Shown here in pieces: positions 18,824-27,166 of a stretch of DNA of 64,000 bases. Origin of the DNA: an uncultured Maricaulis sp. (lineage in GTDB: Bacteria; Pseudomonadota; Alphaproteobacteria; Caulobacterales; Maricaulaceae). Location of the stretch: NCBI RefSeq assembly GCF_947259345.1, contig NZ_CAMYLS010000019.1, positions 142,752 to 206,751 of the forward strand. The letters are read 5' to 3'. The notes under the pieces were generated by a model that saw only the letters and a list, made by a program, of their open reading frames with translations, did not search any database and was not told the DNA's origin. The position numbers and the translations under genes are program-made. Each line of letters opens with the position of its first letter. Position 1 is the first letter of the stretch.

Positions 18824-19449
18824 GTCAGCTCTCTCAGAACAGCCCGGACGGGCGCGGCATCGGCGCCCGCAATCTTCAGGGGCAGGGCGATCAATTCATA
18901 AGCGCCGTCAGGCACATCGTCGAAGACCAGACCTTCCAGGATGCGCAGGCCATGCCTTTGCACGGCATGATGGGCATCCATGGTTTTGGACGTCTCCGGA
19001 TCAAGCGATGCGGAATCCACCCCGACCAGCCGGCACCCGGCGGCGGCGAGCGCATGGATGGTGTCGGCATGAAGGGCGCGGAAATCACTGTCCCAGGTCT
19101 CGTGTGGGAATTTTGAATAGGTGCGGATCAGAACGCGCTCTGACGCGCCGATCTTTTCCCAGTCCAAATCACCCGGATGCACGTGGGAGCCACTCCCCTG
19201 TGCCGTGATCAATCGGCAGAGGCCGACATAGACGTCGATATCGGCGGCGGCCATATCATCCCCGTCCGGGTCATAATGACTGGGCGCATCAGCATGGGCG
19301 CCGCTGTGGGTGGACAGGGTCAGACGGGAAACCTTGACCGGGCAATCCGGCCCGATCGTCCAGACCGCGTCACAGGCGAATGCTGTGTCGCCGGGCCAGA
19401 CCGGCAGTCCGGACCGCAGGGTTTGTGAAATGTCCCAGAGCTTGGCCAT
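18820..19449 (-). CDS. kynB: Arylformamidase (N-formylkynurenine formamidase)
   Basis: KynB hydrolyses N-formylkynurenine to kynurenine and formate. The 209-residue protein belongs to the metal-dependent cyclase-like family. The metal-binding histidines of that family are visible in STHSGAHADAPSHYD, and the start WDISQTLRSGLPVWPGDT is characteristic. I chose the ATG at 19449 (MAKLWDIS), which leaves 5 bases after the kynA stop. A longer in-frame start at 19599 would run deep into kynA and is not credible. It is the middle gene of the kyn operon and overlaps kynU by four bases. Confidence 0.95.
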   Translation of the reverse strand: MAKLWDISQTLRSGLPVWPGDTAFACDAVWTIGPDCPVKVSRLTLSTHSGAHADAPSHYDPDGDDMAAADIDVYVGLCRLITAQGSGSHVHPGDLDWEKIGASERVLIRTYSKFPHETWDSDFRALHADTIHALAAAGCRLVGVDSASLDPETSKTMDAHHAVQRHGLRILEGLVFDDVPDGAYELIALPLKIAGADAAPVRAVLRELT

Positions 19450-19454
19450 GGCGA

Positions 19455-20303
19455 TCAGAGCGAGGTCCGGACGGTCCAGATTTCCGGGAAGAAGCGCAGA
19501 TCGAGCGCTTTGATCAGATAGGACACGCCACCTGTGCCGCCCGTGCCGCGGCGATAGCCGATGATGCGCTCGACGGTTTTCATGTGGTTGAAGCGCCATT
19601 GCTGGAATTTGTGTTCCAGGTCGACCAGCTTCTCGCCCAGCTCATACGCCTCCCAATGCGTGTCGCTGTCGCGATAGATTGCGCGCCAGATTGCCTCGAC
19701 CGCCTCGCTGGCCTCATACGGTTCCGACCAGTCCCGCTCGAGCTTGTCCGCAGGAATGTCATAGCCCTTGCGGCTGAGCCAGCGCAGGGTCTCATCCCAC
19801 AGGCTGGGCGCATTGAGTGCGCCTTCCACCATCGCGCGAGCGGGTGGATTGTCGGCGTGGACCCGGGCGAGGGTCGCATTCTTGTTGCCCAGCCGGAATT
19901 CCAGCGTGCGATACTGGAAGGACTGAAATCCGGAGGAGGCGCCCAGCTTGTCCCGGAAAGCCAGGTAGTCGGCCGGGGTCATGGTGGCGAGCACGTCCCA
20001 GGCCTGGATCAATTGCTCCTGGATGCGGCTGACGCGGGCGAATTTCTTGAGCGCCGGGCCGGCATCATCACGGCACAGATCGGCCAGCGCGGCCTCGGTC
20101 TCGTGCAGAACCAGCTTCATCCACAACTCAGCGACATGATGGATGACCACAAAGAGCATTTCATCATGTTCGTCGGTGATCGGCCTTTGTGCGGCAAGCA
20201 GGGTGTCGAGGGCGAGATAGCCGCCATAGGACATCTCGTCCTTGAAGTCCCAGTGAATGTCCTCGCCGGACACGTCCACCCGGGACGAAAATGTCTCGCT
20301 CAT
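19455..20303 (-). CDS. kynA: Tryptophan 2,3-dioxygenase
   Basis: The 282-residue haem enzyme opens the indole ring of L-tryptophan to give N-formylkynurenine, the first step of the pathway. The conserved segment MSYGGYLALDTLLAAQ and the HDEMLFVVIHHVAELWMKL helix are typical of the active-site region. The C-terminal motif GTGGTGGVSYLIKALD is the family's substrate-carboxylate loop. It is the first gene of the operon, with kynB starting 5 bases after its stop. No dedicated regulator is adjacent; the nearest Lrp-like protein, about 2 kb downstream, lacks a DNA-binding domain. Confidence 0.97.
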   Translation of the reverse strand: MSETFSSRVDVSGEDIHWDFKDEMSYGGYLALDTLLAAQRPITDEHDEMLFVVIHHVAELWMKLVLHETEAALADLCRDDAGPALKKFARVSRIQEQLIQAWDVLATMTPADYLAFRDKLGASSGFQSFQYRTLEFRLGNKNATLARVHADNPPARAMVEGALNAPSLWDETLRWLSRKGYDIPADKLERDWSEPYEASEAVEAIWRAIYRDSDTHWEAYELGEKLVDLEHKFQQWRFNHMKTVERIIGYRRGTGGTGGVSYLIKALDLRFFPEIWTVRTSL

Positions 20304-20468
20304 ACCGATACTCCCCGTTCTCCGGCCGCGAGCCCGAACGACTCGCCGGCACCGTCGTCGTTGCGAGAGGTGTAGGGGCTAAGGCAGCGGGCTGGCAACC
20401 GCGTGCGACGCTTGATGCCGGTCGTCTGCTTGCCTAGCTTGCCGCGGGTCTTCAGGGGGGAGATAGCG

Positions 20469-21053
20469 ATGGAAGCCGCGAGCGAACAGACAGTCTGGGA
20501 TGTGATCGGGCTCTATCTGCAACAGGGCTATATCCACATCTTGCCGCGCGGCCTGGATCATATCCTCTTCGTGCTGGCGCTTTTCTTTGCCTCGACCCGG
20601 ATGAAACCGTTGGTCTGGCAAATATCCGCTTTCACGCTGGCCCACACGATCACGCTGGGCCTGGCGGTTCTCGGCTATGTCAGCCTGGATGCGTCGATCG
20701 TCGAGCCGATCATCGCCCTGTCCATTGCCTTCGTGGCGATCGAGAACCTCGTCTTCAAGGACATGACGCGCTGGCGTCCGGCCATTGTCTTCGCTTTCGG
20801 CCTTTTTCATGGGCTGGGTTTCGCCGGGGTGCTGACCGATTACGGCATTCCGCAGGATCAGATCCTGCCCTCGCTGCTGAGCTTCAATGTCGGCGTCGAG
20901 GCCGGGCAGCTGACGATTGTCGCAGCCTGCTGGCTGATACTGCACCGCTTCGCCGATGCTTCCTGGTATCCATGGCTGGTCCGGTTCGCCTCGGGCGCCA
21001 TCGCCCTGATGGCCTTGTGGTGGACCGTCGAACGGGTCTTCCTTGGCGGCTAG
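20469..21053 (+). CDS. HupE/UreJ-type multispanning membrane protein
   Basis: The 194-residue protein has about six membrane segments. It also has the family motifs HILPRGLDHILFVLALFF near the N-terminus, FTLAHTITLGLAVLG and FGLFHGLGFAG, which contain the conserved His residues thought to bind a metal. HupE/UreJ proteins are linked to nickel handling in hydrogenase or urease clusters, but stand-alone copies like this one are common and of unknown cargo. No hydrogenase or urease genes are present here. I chose the ATG at 20469 because GGGGGGAG lies 9 bases upstream. The 22-codon extension to 20403 lacks such a site. Confidence 0.82.
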   Translation: MEAASEQTVWDVIGLYLQQGYIHILPRGLDHILFVLALFFASTRMKPLVWQISAFTLAHTITLGLAVLGYVSLDASIVEPIIALSIAFVAIENLVFKDMTRWRPAIVFAFGLFHGLGFAGVLTDYGIPQDQILPSLLSFNVGVEAGQLTIVAACWLILHRFADASWYPWLVRFASGAIALMALWWTVERVFLGG

Positions 21054-21066
21054 CGCGGACACAAAA

Positions 21067-21092
21067 AAGGCGGCCCCGTATGGAGCCGCCTT
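21067..21092 (-). terminator. Terminator between convergent genes
   Basis: An 8-bp stem (AAGGCGGC with GCCGCCTT) lies between the two convergent stop codons. Six A's precede it on the plus strand, giving a run of T's on the minus-strand transcript, so it mainly ends the M2 peptidase message. It may also act on the HupE-like gene. Confidence 0.75.
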
Positions 21093-21113
21093 GTCTGCGT
21101 TATGACACGTCGT

Positions 21114-22976
21114 TTACCAGCCGCAGTCGCGGGTGGCGTTTTGCTCTTCCAGATGCGTCATCAGCGGCTGGAAGTAGGCGATGATGGCCGAGCCATCCAT
21201 CTCACGCGTGCCGGTGAAGGCTTCCAGCGCGTCCGGCCAGGGCTGGCTTGCACCCATTTCCATCATCGCGTTGAAGCGGGCACCGACCTCTTCATTGCCG
21301 TAGATCGAGCAGCGATGCAGCGGGCCTTCCCAACCGGCCATTTCACAGGCCGCTTCGTGGAACTGGAACTGCATGATGAAGCTCAGGAAATAGCGTAGAT
21401 AGGGGACATTATTGGCGATGTGGTATTTCGAGCCCGGGTCGAAAGCACCGTCGCCACGCTCGACCGGCGGCACAATGCCCTGATAGCTCTCGCGCAATTC
21501 CCACCAGGCTTCATTATAGTTTTCCGGCTGGATCTCACCGCGCAGCACGCGCCAGCGCCACTGATCCATCATCACGGCGAAAGGCAGGAAGGCAATCTTG
21601 TCGAGCGCCGTATCCATCAACAGGCCGAGGTCCGCCGAGGCGTCCGGCACGTCGGCGGGATCGAGCAGGCCGATCTGGACCAGGTAGTCCGGCGTGACCG
21701 ACAGGGCGATGAAATCCCCGATGGCTTCATGGAAACCATCATGGGCGCCGCCCTGGAAGAGGAAGTCCTGATCATTATAAGCGCGCTGGTAGAAGTTGTG
21801 GCCCAGCTCGTGGTGCACGGTGACGAAATCATCGGCGTTCACGCGGGTACACATTTTGATCCGGAGGTCTTCCTCACTATCCAGATTCCAGGCCGACGCG
21901 TGGCACGCCACCTGGCGATCGCGTGGCTGGACGATCAAGGAGCGATCCCAGAACGTGTCGGGCAGTTCTTCCATGCCCAGAGAGGTGAAGAAGGTCTCGG
22001 CCGTCTCGGTCATCCGGATCGGATCATAGTCCGCATCGACCAGGAGCTGGGTCAAATCATAGGCCGGGCCGGCATCGCTGACAGAGGCAACGTCGCTGAG
22101 CGAGGCCCAGGACTGGGCCCACATATTGCCCAGCAGGTCAGCCCGGATCGGCCCTTCAGCCGCCTGGACCTCATCGCCATAGAGGTCGTTGAGGTCGTCA
22201 CGCACATAGCAGTGAAGCTGTTCGTAGAGCGGCTCGACCTGGCCCCAGAGGCGTTCGACTTCCGCTTCCATCTCGGCCGCCGGCATGTCGTAATTCGACA
22301 GCCACATCTCGGCGAGGTCGGAGAAACCCAGATCGCGAGCGCCGGCATTGGCAATTTCGACCATCTCGGCATAATCGGCCGACATCTGCTCGGGATCATA
22401 GCTGTCGCGCCAGCCGGCCCAGACATGGGACAGGAATTCCGGATCACGGCTGGTCCGCATGATGTTTTCCAGCTCATTGTGATCGACCATTTCGCCGTCG
22501 ATTTCCATGAGACCGGTGGAATAGGCGGACCCCATGCGCGTCGTCAGTTCCGACAGGCGCGCGGCCGCAGCACTGTCGGACGGGGCGGGCAGGGTGATGC
22601 CGGCTCGCAGGACATTCATCTTGCGCGCCATCTCGGTCGACAGGTCGAGCTCGTTGTAGCGCGCGGTTTCTGTTGCCAGGCGGACCGCCATCTCCGTGCC
22701 CTGGGTCGACATCCGCTCCAGCAGCCAGTTGGTGTCATAGGTGATGAAATTATTCTGTACCCAGGCTGTGCGGGCGCCGAACTCGCTGAATTCACGCAGC
22801 TCGCTTTCGGCATCAGCCAGGAAGCGTTCAGCATCGGCGACCGTCACCGCCGCATCGCTGGACGAGTTCGCGGCTGCGGTCTCACTGCCGCCTGCCGGTG
22901 TTTCGGTCGGTGCACTGCACCCGGCCAAGACGGCCAGAAGGGCGCCGGATGCGACGCCCGCCATCAATCGTTTCAT
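21114..22976 (-). CDS. M2-family (angiotensin-converting-enzyme-like) peptidase, lipoprotein
   Basis: The 620-residue zinc dipeptidyl carboxypeptidase belongs to family M2. The zinc motif is HELGH at about 389-393 (TVHHELGHNFYQRAY), and the third ligand is in GGAHDGFHEAIGD about 25 residues on. A lipoprotein signal (LLAVLAGCS, lipobox LAGC) suggests anchoring in the cell envelope with the enzyme in the periplasm or outside. An Ala/Ser/Thr-rich linker follows the Cys. I chose the ATG at 22976 because GGGGAG lies 8 bases upstream. The ATG at 22982 would be only 2 bases from it. It is a single-gene unit with a terminator on its 3' side. Confidence 0.93.
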   Translation of the reverse strand: MKRLMAGVASGALLAVLAGCSAPTETPAGGSETAAANSSSDAAVTVADAERFLADAESELREFSEFGARTAWVQNNFITYDTNWLLERMSTQGTEMAVRLATETARYNELDLSTEMARKMNVLRAGITLPAPSDSAAAARLSELTTRMGSAYSTGLMEIDGEMVDHNELENIMRTSRDPEFLSHVWAGWRDSYDPEQMSADYAEMVEIANAGARDLGFSDLAEMWLSNYDMPAAEMEAEVERLWGQVEPLYEQLHCYVRDDLNDLYGDEVQAAEGPIRADLLGNMWAQSWASLSDVASVSDAGPAYDLTQLLVDADYDPIRMTETAETFFTSLGMEELPDTFWDRSLIVQPRDRQVACHASAWNLDSEEDLRIKMCTRVNADDFVTVHHELGHNFYQRAYNDQDFLFQGGAHDGFHEAIGDFIALSVTPDYLVQIGLLDPADVPDASADLGLLMDTALDKIAFLPFAVMMDQWRWRVLRGEIQPENYNEAWWELRESYQGIVPPVERGDGAFDPGSKYHIANNVPYLRYFLSFIMQFQFHEAACEMAGWEGPLHRCSIYGNEEVGARFNAMMEMGASQPWPDALEAFTGTREMDGSAIIAYFQPLMTHLEEQNATRDCGW

Positions 22977-23097
22977 GATCATTTCTCCCCATCTGCCTCA
23001 CAAGGCAGGTTTGGCTATCGGACGCTATCCTGAGGGCCTTGACGTGCAGGTCAAGACGTTCCCACGCAAAAGTGTGCGCATAACCGACGATACACGG

Positions 23098-23544
23098 CTA
23101 TCGCGCCGCTGCGGCACGCATGACGCGTTCCATGCCATCCAAAAAGGCGGACCGGTCCTTGGGTCCAAAGGGTTTTGCGCCCGTGGTCACCGTCCCGGTC
23201 TCGCGCAAATCGGTCATCAGGTTCCGGGTCGCCAATGAGGCGCCGATATTGTCCTCGGTCCAGAGTTTCCCGCGTGGATCAATCCCGATCGCGCCAGCCT
23301 TGATACAGCGATCGGCCAGCGGGATATCAGCTGTCACGAAGACATCGCCCGGTCCGATATGGTCGGCGATCCAGTCATCGGCTGCGTCCAGCTTGCCTTC
23401 AACAATGACCAGCCGAGCCCATTGAGAATTGGGGCGCCGCAGACCGCCATCGCAGACAAACAGCATCTCGGTCTGATGTCGCTCACCCACGCGGATGATC
23501 TCATCCTTCACAGGGCAGGCGTCGGCATCGACATAGATGGTCAT
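23098..23544 (-). CDS. YaiI/YqxD family protein (DUF188)
   Basis: The 148-residue protein matches the DUF188 family, a PIN-like nuclease fold of unestablished function. Its signature residues are [14 protein letters not shown] at the N-terminus, [14 protein letters not shown] in the middle and [10 protein letters not shown] later. Conserved acidic residues in the first two motifs would form the metal site. It starts 3 bases after the stop of the M14 carboxypeptidase gene and is surely co-transcribed. The functional link between the two is not obvious. Confidence 0.92.
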   Translation of the reverse strand: MTIYVDADACPVKDEIIRVGERHQTEMLFVCDGGLRRPNSQWARLVIVEGKLDAADDWIADHIGPGDVFVTADIPLADRCIKAGAIGIDPRGKLWTEDNIGASLATRNLMTDLRETGTVTTGAKPFGPKDRSAFLDGMERVMRAAAAR

Positions 23545-23547
23545 CGT

Positions 23548-24678
23548 CTAGAGCTCGCCGACCGTGGCCAGCATGGCGTCCAGATTGGCGGCGCCCAGCT
23601 TGCGGCAGCGCTCGGGCGACCAGCCGAATTCCGGATCGGGCAGGTCCGCATTGTCCTTGAACGGCATCTCCAGAGTCATCGCCAGGCATTTGAATTCATT
23701 GGCCAGATAATTGGTGCAGACCGAGAGATTGGCCGTGCCCGGCGCATCCACATCATAGCCATGCTCGGTCTGGAAATCCGGGCTGGCGAGGCAGAGCGCG
23801 TCCTTGTAGCCATCCAGCAAGTCTTGGCCGCGCGCATCGAAATTCGGCGCGCCCTCGCCACCGGCGATGAAATTATAGGGCAGGGCCTCATCGCCATGGA
23901 CGTCGAGGGCGAGATCAATGCCCGTCTCGCGCATGCGGCCGAGGACATGGAAGACTTCCGGTGAATTCTCCGGCGTGGCCTTGTCCCATTCGCGGTTCAG
24001 ATTGACGCCCTTGGCATTGGTGCGCAGATGACCGCGCTTGGAACCGTCGGGATTCATGTTCGGGACAATGTGAAAGACGGCGTGCTCGCGCAGCTTGCGG
24101 GCGACCGGATCATCATCATCGAGCAAACGACCGAGAAAACCCTCCATCCACCATTCTGCCATCGTCTCACCGGGATGCTGGCGCGCCGTGACCCATATCG
24201 TTCGGGTAGCACTGTCGGCCTCGCCAACCGTCAGCAAGTCCATGGTCTGTCCGTCCAGCGTCTCGCCAAGGACTTCCAGTTCAACGGCGTGGTGTAATTG
24301 AGCCCAGGCGATCAGGTCCTGATGACGTTCCATGGAGAAGGGCGCGAAATAGGCAAACCAGACCGTGTCGGCTTCCGGGACATGGTGCAGGGTCAGCACC
24401 CCCTCCGCATAGTCGGTGTCGATCCGGAACCAGGTTTCGCGGTCATAGGAGGCACAGGCCTGATAGCCGGGCCAGCCTTCCAGATAGGCTGCACCGCCGG
24501 CATTCTCGATCGCCATGGTGAGCTGTTCGCCCATCGCGCCGGTGACGCGGAAATGGAACCATTGATAGAAATCCGAGTCCTTGTCCTTGCGGATTTCCAG
24601 CCGGATCCGGCCCGGATCTGCGGCGTCGAGAACCTCAATATTGCCGCTGTCGAAGGCGTCGGTGATGTGAAGTGACAT
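23548..24678 (-). CDS. M14-type zinc carboxypeptidase (cytosolic carboxypeptidase-like)
   Basis: The 376-residue enzyme has an N-terminal beta-sandwich (about 1-125) followed by an M14 catalytic domain, as in the bacterial cytosolic carboxypeptidase group. Zinc ligands are H168 and E171 (ARQHPGETMAEWW) and H261 (ALDVHGDEALPYNF). The catalytic Glu is likely in AMTLEMPFKDN. There is no signal peptide, so it should act in the cytoplasm. I chose the ATG at 24678 (MSLHITDAFDSGN) with GGAG just upstream. A longer frame to 24759 is open but reads like non-coding sequence. The natural substrate is unknown. Confidence 0.9.
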   Translation of the reverse strand: MSLHITDAFDSGNIEVLDAADPGRIRLEIRKDKDSDFYQWFHFRVTGAMGEQLTMAIENAGGAAYLEGWPGYQACASYDRETWFRIDTDYAEGVLTLHHVPEADTVWFAYFAPFSMERHQDLIAWAQLHHAVELEVLGETLDGQTMDLLTVGEADSATRTIWVTARQHPGETMAEWWMEGFLGRLLDDDDPVARKLREHAVFHIVPNMNPDGSKRGHLRTNAKGVNLNREWDKATPENSPEVFHVLGRMRETGIDLALDVHGDEALPYNFIAGGEGAPNFDARGQDLLDGYKDALCLASPDFQTEHGYDVDAPGTANLSVCTNYLANEFKCLAMTLEMPFKDNADLPDPEFGWSPERCRKLGAANLDAMLATVGEL

Positions 24679-24815
24679 GAGGCGCTCCGGATTGATCGCT
24701 AAAGGGTGACTCGCTTGTGAAGCTGATAGACCATATCGCACGGCCAATCGATGGCGCACCTGCGTCGAGGATTGTTGGATGACGCCCCGGGGCGTCGGCT
24801 CGGGAGATACACAAC

Positions 24816-25301
24816 ATGATGATCTGGCTATCGCGCATCGTTCGCTTTGGATTGCCGCTCTTTGTCTCGGCGATCTTTCTCGACTCGCTGCGCTATAAAT
24901 TCACCGACGCACCGGAGACGCAGGAAATCTTCGGTCGGCTCGATGGCTGGGCGACGAGCCTTGGCGCGCCGGGCCTGTTTGATCATACCGGCCTGTTCAG
25001 CCAATACGTGATCGGTTCTGCCGAACTTGTTGCTTCTGCACTCCTATTGATTGGATTTATACCCGCTTTTCGGCGCCTTCAGGTCGCCGGTAGTGCTCTG
25101 GGTCTGGCGATCATGACCGGGGCAATCAGCTTCCACCTCTTCACGCCGCTCGGCATTGATCCGAACTCGGATGGTGGAGGATTGTTTGTGGCCGCTTGCC
25201 TGGTCTGGCTGTCCTGCCTGGGCTTGCTGGTGATCAAGCGTCAGGATTTGCTGGCGCTCGGTTGCGGCCTCTTTCGGGCCTTCATTCCAACCAGGCGATA
25301 G
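24816..25301 (+). CDS. DoxX-like four-helix membrane protein
   Basis: The 161-residue protein has four hydrophobic segments, and its first and second helices are joined by a loop reading RYKFTDAPETQEIF. FSQYVIGSAELVASALLLIGF matches the conserved second helix of DoxX/DUF417-like proteins, which resemble quinone-linked membrane subunits. The function is unknown. GGGAG precedes the start (MMIW). The last 61 bases overlap the 3' end of the convergent msrQ gene, so one C-terminus may be shorter in practice, but both frames look real. Confidence 0.78.
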   Translation: MMIWLSRIVRFGLPLFVSAIFLDSLRYKFTDAPETQEIFGRLDGWATSLGAPGLFDHTGLFSQYVIGSAELVASALLLIGFIPAFRRLQVAGSALGLAIMTGAISFHLFTPLGIDPNSDGGGLFVAACLVWLSCLGLLVIKRQDLLALGCGLFRAFIPTRR

Positions 25302-25915
25302 ACGAGCAAGGCGGCGAGAATGCCGCCATGGATCCACGGGGCGAGCTGGAAGCCTTTCACCATGAAGCCGTGATGCAGCACCGCCAAGATGGCCAGGGGA
25401 TAGACGAGCCGGTGCAGACCCTGCCAGCGCCGCGACCCCAGCAAGCGCTGCATCCCGTTGAAAGACGTGATCGCCATGGGAATCAGCAGGATGAAGGCAC
25501 TCATGCCGAGCGTGATGTAGATGCGGTCCGTCACATCGCGCCACAGGGCCGCCATAGCGCCGCTCGCCGTCCCGGCTTCGATAAAGAGGTCGAGCCCGAG
25601 ATAGGCCAGGATGTGCAGGAGTGCGTACCAGAAGGCCGCCAGGCCGATCCGGCGCCGCACCATCATGATTGGCCCCCACTTCGTCAGATCGCGAATGGGC
25701 GTCACAGCGAGCGAGATCAGAAGAATCCGGATCGCGGTGTCCCCGAGAAAGCGATGCGTGGTCTCGATCGGATTGAAGCCGAGCCCGTGCGGCTGCCCGT
25801 TGAGCAGCATGGCCCATTGCCAAGCCAGCCAGATCCCGGGCAGGGCGAGCAGCCAGAAGGTCAGCGGCTTAAGGAGATGGCGACTGAAGGTGCGCAGGAG
25901 GGGATTGCGGGCCAT
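25241..25915 (-). CDS. msrQ: MsrQ: haem-binding membrane subunit of protein-methionine-sulfoxide reductase
   Basis: MsrQ passes electrons from the respiratory quinone pool to periplasmic MsrP. The 224-residue protein has the six-helix ferric-reductase-like fold. Visible signatures are TGDTAIRILLISLAVTPIRDL near residues 55-75 (here LGDTAIR), RRRIGLAAFWYALLHILAY and GLHRLVYPLAILAVLHHGF, which supply haem histidines. It starts 20 bases after the msrP stop and forms an operon with it. Its 3' end overlaps the convergent DoxX-like gene by 61 bases. Confidence 0.93.
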   Translation of the reverse strand: MARNPLLRTFSRHLLKPLTFWLLALPGIWLAWQWAMLLNGQPHGLGFNPIETTHRFLGDTAIRILLISLAVTPIRDLTKWGPIMMVRRRIGLAAFWYALLHILAYLGLDLFIEAGTASGAMAALWRDVTDRIYITLGMSAFILLIPMAITSFNGMQRLLGSRRWQGLHRLVYPLAILAVLHHGFMVKGFQLAPWIHGGILAALLVYRLVGMKARKRPQPSASKS

Positions 25916-25935
25916 GGGTGAGAGCTCGATGCCGG

Positions 25936-26922
25936 CTAGTGGTTTTCGATCAGATCCATGCCGGCATACATGTGCGCGACCTGCTCGGAGTAGCCATTGA
26001 ACATCTCCGTGTCCCGACGGGCGAAGACATTGCCGCCAATCACCCGCTCGGACCGCTGGCTCCAGCGTGGATGGGCCCGGTTCGGATTGACGTTGGAGTA
26101 GAAGCCATACTCATGCGGTGCGGACCGGTTCCAGCTGGTCTCGGGCTGTTCGGAGACGAAGCGGATTTTCACAATAGATTTTATAGACTTATAGCCATAC
26201 TTCCAAGGCACGACGAGGCGGACCGGGGCGCCGTTCTGGTTCGGCAGGACCTCGCCATAAAGCCCGACGGCGAGGAAGGCGAGTTCATTCATGGCTTCAT
26301 CCATGCGCAAGCCTTCAACATAGGGCCAGTCAAGCACCGGAAAGCGCGTGCCGCGCATTTCATCGCGGTCCAGATCCGTCACAAACTGGACGTAGCGGGC
26401 CTGCGATGTGGGCTCGAAACTCGCCAGCACGGAGGCGAGAGGGACGCCGATCCACGGGATTACCATCGACCAGGCCTCGACACAGCGCAGCCGATAGATG
26501 CGCTCCTCCAGATCCGAGAAGTCGACCACGTCTTCAAGGGCGAAAGTGCCGGTACGCGCGGCATGGCCCTCGACGTCGATCGACCAGGGATCTGTGGTCA
26601 GGGCGCCGGCATAACGGGCCGGGTCGTCCTTGCCCACGCCGAATTCGTAGAAATTGTTATAGCCGGTCACCGCAGGATAAGGCGTCAGAGGATCCGCGAC
26701 CTGATAGTCGCCCGAGCGATGGGCGAGCTCACCACTGGTAGGTCGTGTGCCCGCTGCAGCGGGCGCCGCACCGTCCTGGCCCGATTGGGCCTCGCATGCA
26801 CTCAGGCCCGTAAGGGCGAGCGCGCCGCCCGAGGCGATGATCTTGCGGCGATTGAGATAGAGGCCCTTCGGTGTCACGTCGTCTTCGCGACTTTGCCAAG
26901 GGTGTTTCTTGTGAATGAACAT
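25936..26922 (-). CDS. msrP: MsrP: periplasmic protein-methionine-sulfoxide reductase, molybdopterin subunit
   Basis: MsrP repairs oxidised methionine in envelope proteins using a mononuclear molybdenum cofactor. The 328-residue protein carries a twin-arginine signal (NRRKIIASGGALALTG) for export in folded form. The molybdenum-coordinating Cys is about C147 in RLRCVEAWSMVIPW, the family signature. Other conserved pieces are PYPAVTGYNNFYEFG and VPWKYGYKSIKSIVKI. I chose the ATG at 26922 (MFIHKKHPW), which gives normal length. A 76-codon extension upstream is open but unlike the family. msrQ follows directly. Confidence 0.94.
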   Translation of the reverse strand: MFIHKKHPWQSREDDVTPKGLYLNRRKIIASGGALALTGLSACEAQSGQDGAAPAAAGTRPTSGELAHRSGDYQVADPLTPYPAVTGYNNFYEFGVGKDDPARYAGALTTDPWSIDVEGHAARTGTFALEDVVDFSDLEERIYRLRCVEAWSMVIPWIGVPLASVLASFEPTSQARYVQFVTDLDRDEMRGTRFPVLDWPYVEGLRMDEAMNELAFLAVGLYGEVLPNQNGAPVRLVVPWKYGYKSIKSIVKIRFVSEQPETSWNRSAPHEYGFYSNVNPNRAHPRWSQRSERVIGGNVFARRDTEMFNGYSEQVAHMYAGMDLIENH

Positions 26923-27030
26923 GTGTCGATATCCGTGCCTGCTCGGTTCAGAACCTAGGGCAAATTGCGGACACGTCTTCCCCTCCAACGGTTTCGTGAT
27001 GACTTGGCGGGATGATGTTACCCTGACTTG

Positions 27031-27162
27031 AGCCGGTCTCCGGCCTGAATGGGGAACCCGAAACAACAAGTTTGGCGTTGACGGCGCCCTTGAATCCGTG
27101 CCGCAACTGCCACTGAAACGGGTGCCCTGGTCGGCGCGCCCGACAACCACCTGACAGGGGTC
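27031..27162 (+). promoter_or_regulatory. Structured leader with cobalamin-riboswitch-like boxes
   Basis: In order, this leader has a hairpin GCCGG/CCGGC (27032-27044), the box TGAATGGGGAA (27046-27056), GAATCCG (27092-27098), CCGCAACTG (27101-27109) and GCCACTG (27109-27115). These recall the conserved AATAGGGAA, AATCC, CCGCAACTG and GCCACTG elements of cobalamin riboswitches. ACCCG (27056-27060) can pair with CGGGT (27119-27123) around the boxes. CCCTG (27125-27129) can pair with CAGGG (27155-27159), which would bury the ribosome site of the next gene. The usual 3' box AGCCAGGAGACC is not present and the arms are shorter than standard, so this is a diverged element or a different RNA. Confidence 0.4.
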
Positions 27163-27166
27163 TCAA

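Noticed and set aside
19450..19599. Longer start for kynB (50 extra codons)
   Set aside because: The extension is antisense-free but lies inside kynA on the same strand in another frame, and KynB proteins begin at MAKLWDIS.
21420..23033. A 537-codon open frame on the plus strand
   Set aside because: It is the antisense shadow of the M2 peptidase, which has a lipoprotein signal, HELGH motif and ribosome site. The shadow has no recognisable domain.
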